Assembly: GCA_016715965.1 (NCBI GenBank)
Contig: JADJXG010000001.1
Location: forward strand, 2,485,501 to 2,549,500
Direction of reading: 5' to 3'
Source of the DNA: Saprospiraceae bacterium
Lineage (GTDB): Bacteria; Bacteroidota; Bacteroidia; Chitinophagales; Saprospiraceae
DNA length: 64,000 bases
This document shows, one piece after another, positions 53,306 to 62,571 of the stretch. The notes beneath the pieces were generated by a model, which was not told the origin of the DNA, ran no database searches, and saw only the letters and a program-made list of their open reading frames with translations. How positions within the stretch are numbered: position 1 is the stretch's first letter; each line of letters opens with the position of its first letter. Both the position numbers and the translations under genes were made by a program.

Positions 53306-53341
53306 ATTCCCGGTTTGATTCTTCAGGCCGGGATTTTTTTT
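53306..53341 (+). terminator. Terminator after the DUF1573 gene
   Basis: TTCCCGG and CCGGGA form a GC-rich stem with a loop of about 13 nt, followed by eight or nine T (53333-53341). It lies 35 nt after the stop codon of the DUF1573 lipoprotein gene. Confidence 0.8.
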
Positions 53342-53492
53342 TGTAGCTCCCATTTACTTTTCAATTTTGATTATCTTTACCATTGATTTTTTCGGAATTC
53401 ATCTTTTCAGTTTGGAGGAAAGGACCAACCAGTCCTGATTTTAAAGAGTTGGACTTCTAAGCAATTCGTTCATTTTTTTAATTTGTTTACTT

Positions 53493-55322
53493 ATGTTAGC
53501 ATTGGTTTTGTCACTTTCCTGTTTGTTTTTGCCAGCCTCTAAAACCTTTTACAGCGCATCACAATTTCACCATCAGACTGCTAAGGCGGTTGTGAAGGCA
53601 CCAGCCGATCTGGTGGTTGGTTGCGATGTCGGTTGGGATTTGTCTCAGTTGAGAGATCCTATGTTTACTGGAGCGGGGAGAATCCATGCTGACCCCTCGA
53701 TGGTTGATTCACTAATTACTTTGAGCAAAGTTTGTGCAGCCCTCTGTGAGCCTGACTACAAAAAATTCTACCCCGGAGCATCTGGAAAGGGAGCACCAGA
53801 ATTGGCATGTCAGTATTATATGGAGAAAATGGATTCCAACCATCCCGATTCTTTATATTCTTTGTTTTGGGGAATGGAAGGATACGCCAGCGGGGTAGAT
53901 TCATTTGAAGTCAAAGTAGTGGACCTTTTCTATGTATGTGGCTTGGGTTTGATTGATAGAGTCCTTGTGGGATACTCTGGTTTTGAAACGATATCAGATA
54001 CCCAACGAATTTGGTTTTTGGATTGTAATCCATTTTATATCAATTTGCAGAATTTGTGTGATCCGGAAGATGACTTAATATGGGATGAACCTTTTTGCGA
54101 TAGTCAATTTGTTTCTACCATTTATGCTTGTGGTATGGGCAATAACGGATCTTCCATTCAGTTGAGAAATACCAACTGTGCCAATTTTTCTTTTGATTTT
54201 AAGGATGAGTTTATAACTGACTTGCCTGGAGTGTGTGCAAGAATAGTCAGAACCCATGTGATCATCAACTGGTGTGAATACGATCCACTGAATAATCCAT
54301 CCGTTGGACGTTGGGAATTTAAGAGTAAGATCGATGTTGCAGACTCTATAGCTCCGCATGCCCTTTTTTTTGAAACCCAAGCCTGTATGGCAGTCGCAAG
54401 CAACATTCAGGCCTTATGCGGATCCCCCACCCTGGTAAAATGGACTGGTTTTGACAACTGCGGTTCGCATCGTATTCTCAGATTCTCTTACAAGATTGAC
54501 TTTAATGATGATCATACAGGTCCCTACGATCACTACGATGTAGTTCTCGCTCCTTCTACATTGACTCAATATCAAAGTGGAGACAGTTCCATTCAGTTAA
54601 ACAAGTATGCTTTTTATCCTACCCACCCGTTTGATGCATCCGGTATATATCCCCTGGGTCGTCATCGGATTGAAATAACCGTGGACGATCGCTGCGGAAA
54701 CAAAAATACATTTGTCCATTTTTTTGAGTCGAAGGATTGTGTACCGCCGCGACTTGAATGTAAAACTGATCTTCCTGAAATTTACCTGTCTGAATCTGGC
54801 ATCATTCGAATTGATGCAAAGGAATTAATCTCTGGAGTGATTGATAACTGCAGTAATCCTGAACACATAATACTTTCTTTTTTGAAAGATTCTCAATTGC
54901 CGGAATTGGAGTACGATTGTCACGATTTTGCGGGAAGAACTCAACTGTTTAATATTGTGCAAATGTATGCACTGGATGAAAGCGGAAATGCAGACAGTTG
55001 TCAACTTTTGTTAAGTCTCATTGATTCCGATAGCATTTGCGCTGGATTTAACACCGATATTGTTGGACCGGGCGATTCGAATATCAATTTTTGGATAGGT
55101 TATGGAGAAGATGACCTGATCATAAATGGATCGGATCGCAATTCTGTTGAAAGTTTTAATCTGGAATTTTTAGACCTGACAGGCAAAAAAATAGAGGTCA
55201 ATTGGGAAGTATTGTCCACCAGACAATTAAGGATAAACACTTCAAATTTGACCAGCGGATATTATGTGATTAGATTCTGGAATCTAAATAAGCATCAATC
55301 CAAGCTGTTTGTCAAATTTTGA
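53493..55322 (+). CDS. Secreted protein with T9SS sorting tail (related to the 22544 and 37148 proteins)
   Basis: A 609-residue protein with a hydrophobic N-terminus (ALVLSLSCLFLPASKTF) that is probably a signal peptide and a Cys-rich ectodomain. Fragments such as VIINWCEYDPLNNPSVGRWE and IYPLGRHRIEITVDDRCG echo the paralogous proteins at 22544 and 37148, so the three share an ancestry or domain. The C-terminus (SFNLEFLDLTGKKIEV ... GYYVIRFWNLNKHQSKLFVK) is a short type A T9SS sorting domain. Probably surface-exposed; no catalytic motif is seen. Confidence 0.75.
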   Translation: MLALVLSLSCLFLPASKTFYSASQFHHQTAKAVVKAPADLVVGCDVGWDLSQLRDPMFTGAGRIHADPSMVDSLITLSKVCAALCEPDYKKFYPGASGKGAPELACQYYMEKMDSNHPDSLYSLFWGMEGYASGVDSFEVKVVDLFYVCGLGLIDRVLVGYSGFETISDTQRIWFLDCNPFYINLQNLCDPEDDLIWDEPFCDSQFVSTIYACGMGNNGSSIQLRNTNCANFSFDFKDEFITDLPGVCARIVRTHVIINWCEYDPLNNPSVGRWEFKSKIDVADSIAPHALFFETQACMAVASNIQALCGSPTLVKWTGFDNCGSHRILRFSYKIDFNDDHTGPYDHYDVVLAPSTLTQYQSGDSSIQLNKYAFYPTHPFDASGIYPLGRHRIEITVDDRCGNKNTFVHFFESKDCVPPRLECKTDLPEIYLSESGIIRIDAKELISGVIDNCSNPEHIILSFLKDSQLPELEYDCHDFAGRTQLFNIVQMYALDESGNADSCQLLLSLIDSDSICAGFNTDIVGPGDSNINFWIGYGEDDLIINGSDRNSVESFNLEFLDLTGKKIEVNWEVLSTRQLRINTSNLTSGYYVIRFWNLNKHQSKLFVKF

Positions 55323-55383
55323 ATCTTTGCCAGTCTATTCAATGACAGAGCAGGATAAACAAGATTCATTTTATACTTAAGGA

Positions 55384-56051
55384 TCAAAACGCTTGGTGGG
55401 TTCCATTTTTATTGTTGAAATAGCTCATGAAGAGTACCACATATAGAAAAAACAAGATCGCCTGAAAACTGGACAAAACTTTTCCAGGCAAAGTTACCGG
55501 ATAGTAATCTCCAAAACCGATGGTTGAGCCCACCATAAAACTGTAATAGATAGGATCAAACCAATGTACAAATTAATGATTTAAATAATCACCATGTGCG
55601 TAAACAACGGCCAGGGCCAATAAAATTTCCATATAATTCAAAAAAACCAAGATCATGGAGCGCGAATAGGAAATCGGTTTGGTGAATGCATCCGAAGCAA
55701 ATATAAGGGTCGGAACTTGCAATAAAGTTTCCATGGATAGATAGACTTGTAAATAAATCAATGCATCCACATTTTGAAATCCAAAATGATGATCGGTAAG
55801 GCCAATTTTAGGATCACCATCAAATCCACCGACAGGTCCTTGTAATGAGGCTGAATGCTTTCAGCAAAATGTTTGATGTATGTGCCCGGAAAAAGAAAAT
55901 GACTGCTTGCTAAAACAAGTCGTACTATTTTCTCTATTCCAAAATCATTATGCTGTTCATTGTTCCAGATGGCACTTACATTTTTTCTCCTTCTGGTTAA
56001 GTGATCAATGGGATTATGTTCGTGAGTAATTTCACCTTGTTTTCCTATCAA
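55384..56051 (-). pseudogene. Potassium channel gene, broken by a frameshift and an in-frame stop
   Basis: Three segments read in order on the - strand make one channel. Residues from 56051 to about 55760 give a cytoplasmic N-terminus (RRRKNVSAIWNNEQ) and a membrane helix (LMVILKLALPIIILDF); from 55770 a -1 shifted frame continues with further helices (MILVFLNYMEILLALAVVY) and is interrupted by TAA at 55573-55575. The same frame then resumes with the pore: FVHWFDPIYYSFMVGSTIGF followed by GDYYP, where TIGFGD is the K+ selectivity filter, and the last helix, ending at TGA 55384. It was likely a two-pore-helix (Ion_trans_2-like) channel. Either decay or two sequencing errors would explain it. 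Confidence 0.72.
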
Positions 56052-56096
56052 TAATTTTTTAATTGTTTTTCGTGCTCAGAACATTTAAGAATCCAA

Positions 56097-56843
56097 TTAA
56101 TACACATGCTGTCCGCCGTTGATGGCATAGTTGGCGCCGGTGATGTACGCTGCTTTTTCAGAAGCAAGAAAGGACACCAGGTGAGCGATTTCTTCGGTTC
56201 CACCCAATCTGCCCATGGGGATTTGTTCCACAATTTTATTGCGCACTTCTTCACGGATGGCCATGACCATATCTGTCCCAATGTATCCGGGAGAAATGGT
56301 GTTGACGGTGATTCCTTTTTTTGCCACTTCCATGGCAAGGGATTTTGTAAATCCATGCATACCTGCTTTGGCAGCTGAATAATTGGTTTGTCCAAATTGC
56401 CCTCTTTGGCCATTGACAGAAGATATGTTGATGATTCTGCCAAATTGGTTGGCAATCATGTCTTCGATGACATGTCTGCAACAATAGAAAACGCTGTCCA
56501 AATTCGTGTGCAGGACGTCTTGCCAGTGGGCCAGCGTCATCTTCCAAATGGGCGTATCTCTCGTGATTCCAGCGTTGTTGACCAAAACAGAGATGGTCCC
56601 GTAGTTGGATTTTATCTCAGTTACCATTCTCCCTACATCTTCAAAGTTGGTCACATCCCCTTTTGCAATCACAAAATCATATCCGGAATCTTTCTGCTCT
56701 TCCTGCCATTTTTTTCCTTTTTCATCACTGCGATAATTGGCAATGACGAAATAACCGTCTTCGTGCAACTTGTGGCACATGGCAGTGCCCAAACCTCCTG
56801 TGGCTCCCGTGACGAGTGCAATGTTGTGGTTGTTTTTTTCCAT
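56097..56843 (-). CDS. Acetoacetyl-CoA reductase / 3-oxoacyl reductase (SDR, PhaB-like)
   Basis: A 248-residue classical SDR: ALVTGATGGLGTAMCHKL (NADPH-binding, about 9-26), NNAGITRD near residue 88, the catalytic Ser in ISSVNGQRG near 141, YSAAKAG (YxxxK) near 154, and PGYIGTDM near 184. The C-terminal TGANYAINGGQHVY resembles PhaB reductases of polyhydroxybutyrate synthesis more than FabG. It may reduce acetoacetyl-CoA to 3-hydroxybutyryl-CoA. No phaA or phaC gene is in the window, so the specific assignment stays tentative. The gene is monocistronic in appearance. Confidence 0.82.
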   Translation of the reverse strand: MEKNNHNIALVTGATGGLGTAMCHKLHEDGYFVIANYRSDEKGKKWQEEQKDSGYDFVIAKGDVTNFEDVGRMVTEIKSNYGTISVLVNNAGITRDTPIWKMTLAHWQDVLHTNLDSVFYCCRHVIEDMIANQFGRIINISSVNGQRGQFGQTNYSAAKAGMHGFTKSLAMEVAKKGITVNTISPGYIGTDMVMAIREEVRNKIVEQIPMGRLGGTEEIAHLVSFLASEKAAYITGANYAINGGQHVY

Positions 56844-56910
56844 GTTTTTGTGTTTTGATTGGAATTTTTATCAAAGGTAGTCATTGAAGTCTAAGTAATT
56901 TTCAACACGA

Positions 56911-57894
56911 TTAGCCATTCAATGATTTTTGAATGAAATGAAAATCGGCAAGTACGATGGCAGCAGCAGCTTCCACCACGACAGGTACACGCAGAGCAAT
57001 GCATAAATCGTGTCTGCCTCCTATTTTTATGCTTTCCATTTTTTGGGTTTTATAATGATAACTAGACTGTTCCTGTGGCGTGCTGGAAGTTGGTTTGACG
57101 GCTATTTTGAAATGGAGGGTATTTCCATTGCTGATACCACCCTGAATGCCTCCGGCATGATTGGTCAAGGTGTGGCCTTTATCATCTGTATAAGGATCAT
57201 TGTGTTGGGACCCCTTCATTTTTGCAGAGCCAAATCCACTGCCAAATTCAATTCCCTTGACCGCGGGTATGCTGAAGATCAGTTGGGCCAATTTGGATTC
57301 CATAGAATCGAAAAAGGGTTCTCCCCATCCTACCGGTACTCCATGGACCATGCATTCCACAATGCCTCCAATGCTGTCTTGATTTTCAATGGCTTGTTGA
57401 ATCGCTTTTTCAATATCGCTTAATCCACCCGCTTCGATGAGTTTAGCCTGGATGTCAATCTCAGGAATTATTTTTTTGGCAAGGACTCCTGCTGCCACCA
57501 GACTGAGGCTGAGCCTTCCTGAAAAATGTCCGCCCCCTCTGGGATCGTTCAGTCCTTTGTATTTTATTTTGGCCGTATAATCCGCATGACCCGGACGCGG
57601 TTGATCCAAATAAGCCTGATAGTCTTTGGAGCGGACATCGGAATTGTCAAATTCTATGAGCAGTGGTGCGCCTGTAGTCATTCCGTTGAATACACCGGTC
57701 TGAATTCTGGGAAAGTCCGTTTCTATTCTGGGGGTGCTGCCTTTTTGTCCGGCTTTTCGTCTTTCCAGATCCTTTTCAAAGTCCGCTGGACTCAACTCAA
57801 TCCCCGGAGGAACGCCATCCAATAGGATACCTACCACAGGCCCATGGGACTCTCCAAAAATGTGTACCCTGAATATTCTGCCAAAACTGTTCAT
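56911..57894 (-). CDS. aroC: Chorismate synthase
   Basis: Catalyses the last step of the shikimate pathway, conversion of EPSP to chorismate with reduced FMN. Conserved signatures are present: GESHGPVVGILLDGVPPG (about 14-31), DQPRPGHADYTAKIKY near 97, RGGGHFSGRLSLSLVAAG near 117 and GGRHDLCIALRVPVVVEAAA near 295. Its 327 residues are slightly shorter than the common 350-390, with no missing key motif. It follows aroA with a 4-nt overlap, so the two last shikimate steps are made from one transcript. Confidence 0.97.
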   Translation of the reverse strand: MNSFGRIFRVHIFGESHGPVVGILLDGVPPGIELSPADFEKDLERRKAGQKGSTPRIETDFPRIQTGVFNGMTTGAPLLIEFDNSDVRSKDYQAYLDQPRPGHADYTAKIKYKGLNDPRGGGHFSGRLSLSLVAAGVLAKKIIPEIDIQAKLIEAGGLSDIEKAIQQAIENQDSIGGIVECMVHGVPVGWGEPFFDSMESKLAQLIFSIPAVKGIEFGSGFGSAKMKGSQHNDPYTDDKGHTLTNHAGGIQGGISNGNTLHFKIAVKPTSSTPQEQSSYHYKTQKMESIKIGGRHDLCIALRVPVVVEAAAAIVLADFHFIQKSLNG

Positions 57895-59120
57895 TTGATG
57901 TCAATTACTTCAAAAAACTGGCCAAACTCTTTCCAAAAGCCTGGGAAGGATTTAGTGACCACCTCCGGTTGTTCGATGTCAAGGATTCCTGTAATGCAGA
58001 CCAATGGGGCCAAGGCCATGGCCATTCTGTGATCACCCAGGCTATGAAGGCTTTTGTTCTGCCATCGGAGAGCCCTGCCAGAGACCTTAAGACCCTCGCC
58101 ATTCATCACCAATCCAGCCCCCATTTTATTTAATTCAGAGACCAGAGCAATCACCCGATCTGTTTCTTTTATTCTCAAGGTCCTAAGTCCGCCAAAGCTG
58201 CTTTTAATTCCTAAACCTGCACAGGTACAAACCATGGTTTGAGCAAGATCGGGTTGACCGATAAAATTGAATTCCAATTTTTCGGGAAGCTGAATCGGAT
58301 CATTCGGATTTTTGCTGATGCTGAGACCTTCTTCTGTAAATGCTGAACAAACACCAAAAGGTTCGAAAAGAGCCATAACCACTCGATCCGGTTGATGGGA
58401 TTTTTCATTCAATCCCTTCAGGAGAATATTTCCTCCATGTGGTGAAAGTGCCAATGTTTCGTACCAATAGGAAGCCGCACTGAAATCAGCACCAATGGGA
58501 ATTTGACCCTTGTAATTCCCTGGTAAAATATGGTAAAAATTTTCATTCTGCTCAATAGGGATGCCAGCCAATTCCATCATCTGGAGCGTGAGCGCAATGT
58601 ATCCTTCCGAAGCAGTAGGTCCTTTCAGATTGATTTTTAAACCGCCTTCCAGAAAGGGAGCTATCATACAAATCGCACTTATAAACTGGCTGCTCAAATA
58701 AGCAGAGAGATTGATGGCTCCACCTCTTAATCTCTTTCCACGAATGCGCAGGGGAGGATACCCTTCTTTACCCAAATAATCGATATCTGCACCCAATGTC
58801 CTGAGACCATCTACCAGAGGACCAATGGGTCTCTCCAACATTCTTTCAGATCCTGTGAGTGTCCATTCTCCTTCGATGATGCTGAAGTAAGCGGTCAAAA
58901 ATCGAAAGCAGGTACCAGCATCCTGACAATCCATCCTGGATGCCGGATTGGCCAATAATTGCCTTAGCAGGACGGAATCATTCGCATCTGATACCTCGGT
59001 AGGGGTGCAAGCTCCATTTGAAAGTGCTTCAAAGATCAGAGCCCTGTTGGTTTCACTTTTTGAAAGCGGTAGTGCAACCACACCATTCAGGCTTGAAACA
59101 GGAGCTTTTATGCGAATCAT
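57891..59120 (-). CDS. aroA: 3-phosphoshikimate 1-carboxyvinyltransferase (EPSP synthase)
   Basis: Transfers the enolpyruvyl group of phosphoenolpyruvate to shikimate 3-phosphate. The 409-residue protein has LPLSKSETNRALIFEAL (residues 18-34), DAGTCFRFLTAYF near 85, LRTLRIKETDRV near 329 and LGDHRMAMALAPL near 374, all expected for the enzyme. The conserved SKSxTxR region matches class II-like forms only partly; herbicide sensitivity cannot be inferred. It is the first gene of the aroA-aroC unit. The start at ATG 59120 gives IRIKAPVSSLNGVVALP. Confidence 0.95.
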   Translation of the reverse strand: MIRIKAPVSSLNGVVALPLSKSETNRALIFEALSNGACTPTEVSDANDSVLLRQLLANPASRMDCQDAGTCFRFLTAYFSIIEGEWTLTGSERMLERPIGPLVDGLRTLGADIDYLGKEGYPPLRIRGKRLRGGAINLSAYLSSQFISAICMIAPFLEGGLKINLKGPTASEGYIALTLQMMELAGIPIEQNENFYHILPGNYKGQIPIGADFSAASYWYETLALSPHGGNILLKGLNEKSHQPDRVVMALFEPFGVCSAFTEEGLSISKNPNDPIQLPEKLEFNFIGQPDLAQTMVCTCAGLGIKSSFGGLRTLRIKETDRVIALVSELNKMGAGLVMNGEGLKVSGRALRWQNKSLHSLGDHRMAMALAPLVCITGILDIEQPEVVTKSFPGFWKEFGQFFEVIDIK

Positions 59121-59440
59121 CGAGGCTAATTTAAGGCAAGACTGGCTTAGGGATCAAAAAAATGGTTGTGTTTGTAAAGGAGGGGATGGAAGACTGATGG
59201 ATAAATCAACTAAATAAATTTATAATTAATTATTAAACAAACTTATATAAATTTTAATATTATATAATATGATAAATCTTTCATTTTCGGGAAAATATTT
59301 TGTGCACCAAGCAGCGAAATGTAAATACGCGGAGTCTATTCTGTAAAACCGGTTGGCTAACCAGGTGATTTGATTAGTGATGAATGAATTGAATTGCCCT
59401 TTCCTATTAATTACTTACAGGTAGTGATAGGTAAGGTAAG

Positions 59441-59468
59441 CTCCGGTACCCGGGTATCGGAGTTTTTT
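59441..59468 (+). terminator. Rho-independent terminator without an upstream gene
   Basis: A nearly perfect palindrome CTCCGGTACC/GGGTATCGGAG (nine pairs, one of them G-T, around a CCGG-like apex) followed by six T (59463-59468). Its strength and orientation suggest it ends a short + strand transcript starting between 59121 and 59440. Confidence 0.75.
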
Positions 59469-59533
59469 CCCATCGATTACCCTGTTGTTCGAATAAAGAT
59501 TTTTCTCATATTTTACCTACTACTGTCTAATTG

Positions 59534-59568
59534 AAACTACCAGGCGAACGAGCCAGGTAGTTTTTTTT
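59534..59568 (+). terminator. Second rho-independent terminator without an upstream gene
   Basis: AAACTACC pairs with GGTAGTTT and an inner GGC with GCC across an A-A mismatch and a GAACGA loop; eight T follow (59561-59568). It lies upstream of the probable yidC promoter, so it ends an independent transcript or acts as a backup for the first terminator. Confidence 0.8.
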
Positions 59569-59711
59569 GTTTATATTGAATATAATATTATTTTTAACTA
59601 TAATGTTTATTTACTTATTAGATAATGTTTTAATTAAAAACTATAGACATTTTAATGGACCGCATGCGTTCGTTTGTACTCCTTTCATTTCTGGTTTGCC
59701 TTTGGTCTTTG

Positions 59712-59719
59712 TAGCTTTG
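59712..59719 (+). promoter_or_regulatory. Bacteroidota -7 promoter element (TAGCTTTG) before yidC
   Basis: TAGCTTTG matches TAnnTTTG exactly and lies 17 nt before the yidC ATG at 59737. No TTTG box stands at the ideal spacing (a TTTG at 59695-59698 is only 13 nt away). It suggests transcription of yidC begins after the two upstream terminators. Confidence 0.5.
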
Positions 59720-59736
59720 CCCCCCAATTCAGATTC

Positions 59737-61569
59737 ATGGAACGCAATCATATCATAGGCTTTATTCTTATATTTATCGTTTTGTTTGGCTGGAGCGAGT
59801 TTTTTTACAAGCCAACTGCCTTGCAGAAGATGAAGGAAAAAAAGCGGGCGGATTCGCTTGCCATGGTGGAGTCTTTGGCTGCCCAGACGGATACAGTCGC
59901 TTTGCCGGGATCAAAGGAGGATTCTGTTTCCCTTCATTCCAATGATTCGGGGTCTTTGGAATCAATTTCACAGACCGAACAATTTTATAAGTTGAAAAAT
60001 AACTTGTGCGAAATCACCATCAGCAGTAAGGGAGGACGGATTACAAAAGCATTTATTAATGGCTATCAAAAAATCATCCTCGCGGAAGATGGTTCTGAAT
60101 TAAAAACGGATTTGTTTTTACTGGAAGACCCTAAAAATAAGTTTGAATTTAAGATTGAAGGCAGTCGGGGAACCATCCAAACCGGTCAACTTTATTTTCA
60201 GCTGATGGACCAGTCTGAAAACAATCTGAAGTTGAAGGCAGAGGTTCCCGGTGGTGGTGTCATAGTTCAGAGCTATAAACTCGCTGCAGAGGATTACACC
60301 TTGGATTATACGGTCCGGATGGATGGATTGGAGACCCAGAAAGATATTATTTTGTACAAGGAAAATTTCCTGGACAAAATTGAAAAGAACTATGAGTACG
60401 AAAAATATTTTACCTCGGTCTATTACAAAGAGCTAAAGGAAAATGCGGATTACTGTTCTTGCAGATCGGATGATTCCCACGACAGCAAGGGCAATCAAGT
60501 GCAGTGGATTTCGCATTCGAACCAGTTTTTCAATTCGACCCTCATTCCAGCAAAACCATTTAATTCTGCGCTGCTTGAAACGGTCATGTTGCCGGACAAC
60601 AGCGAAGATTTGAAATTATTGAAATCGAGTGCATCCATTTCTCCATCGGATATTATAGCTAAGGACTATGCGATGAAGTATTACATCGGTCCGAATGAAT
60701 ACAAAAGGCTGGATGCATTTGGAGTGCATTTAGAGGACATCATCCCCTATGGTTGGTCCGTATTTGGTACGATCAATCGTTACGTCATCAGACCCTTGTT
60801 TTCCTTTCTTCATTCTTTGATGGGCAATATGGGAATCATTATTTTATTGATGACTTTTATTGTTAAGTTGGTCGTTTTTCCTTTGGCTTATAAAATGCTT
60901 CAATCTCAGGCCAAGATGACTGCTTTAAAGCCTGAGATCGATAAAATGAAGCTAAAATACAAAGATGACATGCAGCAACAGCAGGTGGAGACAATGAAGC
61001 TGTACAATGAATTTGGTGTAAACCCCCTGGGTGGCTGTTTTCCGTTGTTGTTGCAAATGCCGATTTGGATTGCCTTGTACCGTTTTTTTCCGGCCACCAT
61101 TGAATTTCGTCAGGCTGCATTTCTGTGGGCCACCGATCTGACTTCCTATGACGAATTTTTAACCTTGCCTTTCACCATTCCATTCTTCGGCAATACCCTG
61201 AGCTTATTTGCTTTTCTGTGGGTGATCTCCACCATTGTTTTTACTTATTATTCGAGCAAGTCAATGGATTTGTCGGCCAATCCGGCCATGCTTTATATGC
61301 AATACCTGATGCCTTTGTTGTTTTGGTTTATGTTTAACAAAACCGCAGCAGGGTTGACTTGCTATATGTTTTTTAGCAATATTTTAAATATAGCCCAGAC
61401 AATAATTGGTAAAAATTATCTTTTTGATCACAATAAGATCCGTGAAAAACTGGAACTGAATAAATCGAAGCCTAAGAAGAAAGGTGGATTCCAGGAAAAA
61501 CTGCAGGAGATGATGAAAGAAAAACAAAGGCTCGATATGGAGAAGGCAAAAAACTTAAAAAAGAAATGA
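59737..61569 (+). CDS. yidC: Membrane protein insertase YidC
   Basis: Inserts and folds inner-membrane proteins, alone or with Sec. The 610-residue protein has an N-terminal membrane helix (IIGFILIFIVLFGWSEFFY), a large periplasmic beta domain (about 85-350) and the conserved C-terminal five-helix insertase part: MGNMGIIILLMTFIVKLVVF near residue 361, LQSQAKMTALKPEIDKMK, NPLGGCFPLLLQMPIWIALY near 431 and LMPLLFWFMFNKTAAGL near 525, ending in a basic tail (KSKPKKKGGF). ATG 59737 directly precedes the helix; 21 upstream residues in frame look non-coding. The next gene overlaps by 4 nt. Confidence 0.95.
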   Translation: MERNHIIGFILIFIVLFGWSEFFYKPTALQKMKEKKRADSLAMVESLAAQTDTVALPGSKEDSVSLHSNDSGSLESISQTEQFYKLKNNLCEITISSKGGRITKAFINGYQKIILAEDGSELKTDLFLLEDPKNKFEFKIEGSRGTIQTGQLYFQLMDQSENNLKLKAEVPGGGVIVQSYKLAAEDYTLDYTVRMDGLETQKDIILYKENFLDKIEKNYEYEKYFTSVYYKELKENADYCSCRSDDSHDSKGNQVQWISHSNQFFNSTLIPAKPFNSALLETVMLPDNSEDLKLLKSSASISPSDIIAKDYAMKYYIGPNEYKRLDAFGVHLEDIIPYGWSVFGTINRYVIRPLFSFLHSLMGNMGIIILLMTFIVKLVVFPLAYKMLQSQAKMTALKPEIDKMKLKYKDDMQQQQVETMKLYNEFGVNPLGGCFPLLLQMPIWIALYRFFPATIEFRQAAFLWATDLTSYDEFLTLPFTIPFFGNTLSLFAFLWVISTIVFTYYSSKSMDLSANPAMLYMQYLMPLLFWFMFNKTAAGLTCYMFFSNILNIAQTIIGKNYLFDHNKIREKLELNKSKPKKKGGFQEKLQEMMKEKQRLDMEKAKNLKKK

Positions 61570-62141
61570 TGATTCGACTTATCCTTGTTTTTATGGCATT
61601 AAGCCTGGTTCAAATCTCTTGTCAGCGCAAAATGGCAAAGCAAAATCAAGGCAATGTGCTTTCTCAGGAGCTGACCCATGAAGAAGCCCAGTTAAATCCT
61701 GACCCGTTGCCGCGATTTGTCACTAAGTTGACCGCCAGAGATACCCAGCTGAAAGAACTTGACACCTTGCTTTTTTACAACAGAACTGCATGTTTTGGAT
61801 TTTGCCCCACCTTTAACTTCAGCATTTTTAGCAATGGTGTGATCTTGTATGAGGGCATTCAACACGTGGAACCTGCCGGGAGAGTTTGGAGCCTTATTTC
61901 TGAGGAAGAATGGGACGAATTGATGAAGTTGATTCGAATGGCTGATTTTTTCGAATTGGAAGATGTGTATCCGGTCAATCAAAGAGAAATGTTGGTAGAT
62001 CTACCCAATATCCACATCATGGTCAAACACGATGCCAAGCGCAAACACATTACAGACAACCACTCCGCACCCGCCAAATTAAAAACACTTGAACAAGCGG
62101 TAGAAAATAAATTAAAGTCTTTATTGCCTTCAAAAGAGTAA
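61566..62141 (+). CDS. Lipoprotein with DUF6438-like domain
   Basis: A 191-residue protein with a signal peptide ending in a lipobox-like stretch (MALSLVQISCQRKM, Cys near residue 19). The main domain contains FYNRTACFGFCPTFNFSIF near residue 70, the two-Cys motif that marks DUF6438, and GVILYEGIQHVEPAG. No enzyme function is known. It overlaps yidC by 4 nt and is probably co-transcribed, although no functional link is known. Confidence 0.75.
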   Translation: MMIRLILVFMALSLVQISCQRKMAKQNQGNVLSQELTHEEAQLNPDPLPRFVTKLTARDTQLKELDTLLFYNRTACFGFCPTFNFSIFSNGVILYEGIQHVEPAGRVWSLISEEEWDELMKLIRMADFFELEDVYPVNQREMLVDLPNIHIMVKHDAKRKHITDNHSAPAKLKTLEQAVENKLKSLLPSKE

Positions 62142-62150
62142 ATGCCATTG

Positions 62151-62519
62151 TCAATTTTTGTCTTCCTGCTTGACCAAAAGTATTTTACCATCTTCAAATA
62201 AAACATAACCCTGATCATAACAGAAATAGTAGGTATTACCCGTTTTGGTTTGAATCAAATGGGTCGAATACCGAAAATCAAATCCTTTTCTCAAAAGGCT
62301 GTCTCTTGAAATCGTGCGCTTTCCGTCCGGATTAAGCTCAACCATTATATCACGATTGGCCTTAAGGATTTGATTGATTTTTTTAATCAGCGGTGGTACT
62401 TCTTTTTTGGATTGCTGATGGTGAATCGAGCGACAACTGTCTGTGCAAAATCGCTTATCCCGTCTTCCCACCAATGGAGAACCACAAACGATGCACTTTT
62501 TTTGGACGCTTTTGAGCAT
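62151..62519 (-). CDS. Small zinc-ribbon protein of unknown function
   Basis: A 122-residue protein with an N-terminal zinc ribbon: CIVCGSPLVGRRDKRFCTDS and then CRS (four Cys, about residues 9-29). The following part is helical (PPLIKKINQILKANRDIMVE) and then compact and beta-rich (FRYSTHLIQTKTGNTYYFCY, near 76-95). It resembles uncharacterised Bacteroidota zinc-ribbon proteins. It converges with the DUF6438 gene, 9 nt apart. Nucleic-acid binding is possible; not shown. Confidence 0.7.
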   Translation of the reverse strand: MLKSVQKKCIVCGSPLVGRRDKRFCTDSCRSIHHQQSKKEVPPLIKKINQILKANRDIMVELNPDGKRTISRDSLLRKGFDFRYSTHLIQTKTGNTYYFCYDQGYVLFEDGKILLVKQEDKN

Positions 62520-62571
62520 AAGCTGCTAAATAATCGCTCACAAGTTATAAACTTTTTATGGAAGCACAGAG

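Larger units (their letters stand above)
59121..59736. other. Divergent intergenic region between aroA and yidC
   Basis: A 616-nt gap. The part near 59215-59300 is extremely AT-rich. Two strong rho-independent terminators lie at 59441-59468 and 59534-59568, both pointing rightward, although no gene precedes them. A small hairpin GGTT/AACC lies near 59350. No tRNA, SRP RNA or other known RNA was recognised. A -7 promoter box for yidC is at 59712-59719. Confidence 0.55.

Noticed and set aside
59300..59568. tRNA, 4.5S (SRP) RNA or 6S RNA gene before the terminators
   Set aside because: No cloverleaf was found, and the conserved GGTCAGG/GGAA core of SRP RNA is missing; no 6S-like long bulged hairpin was evident by eye.
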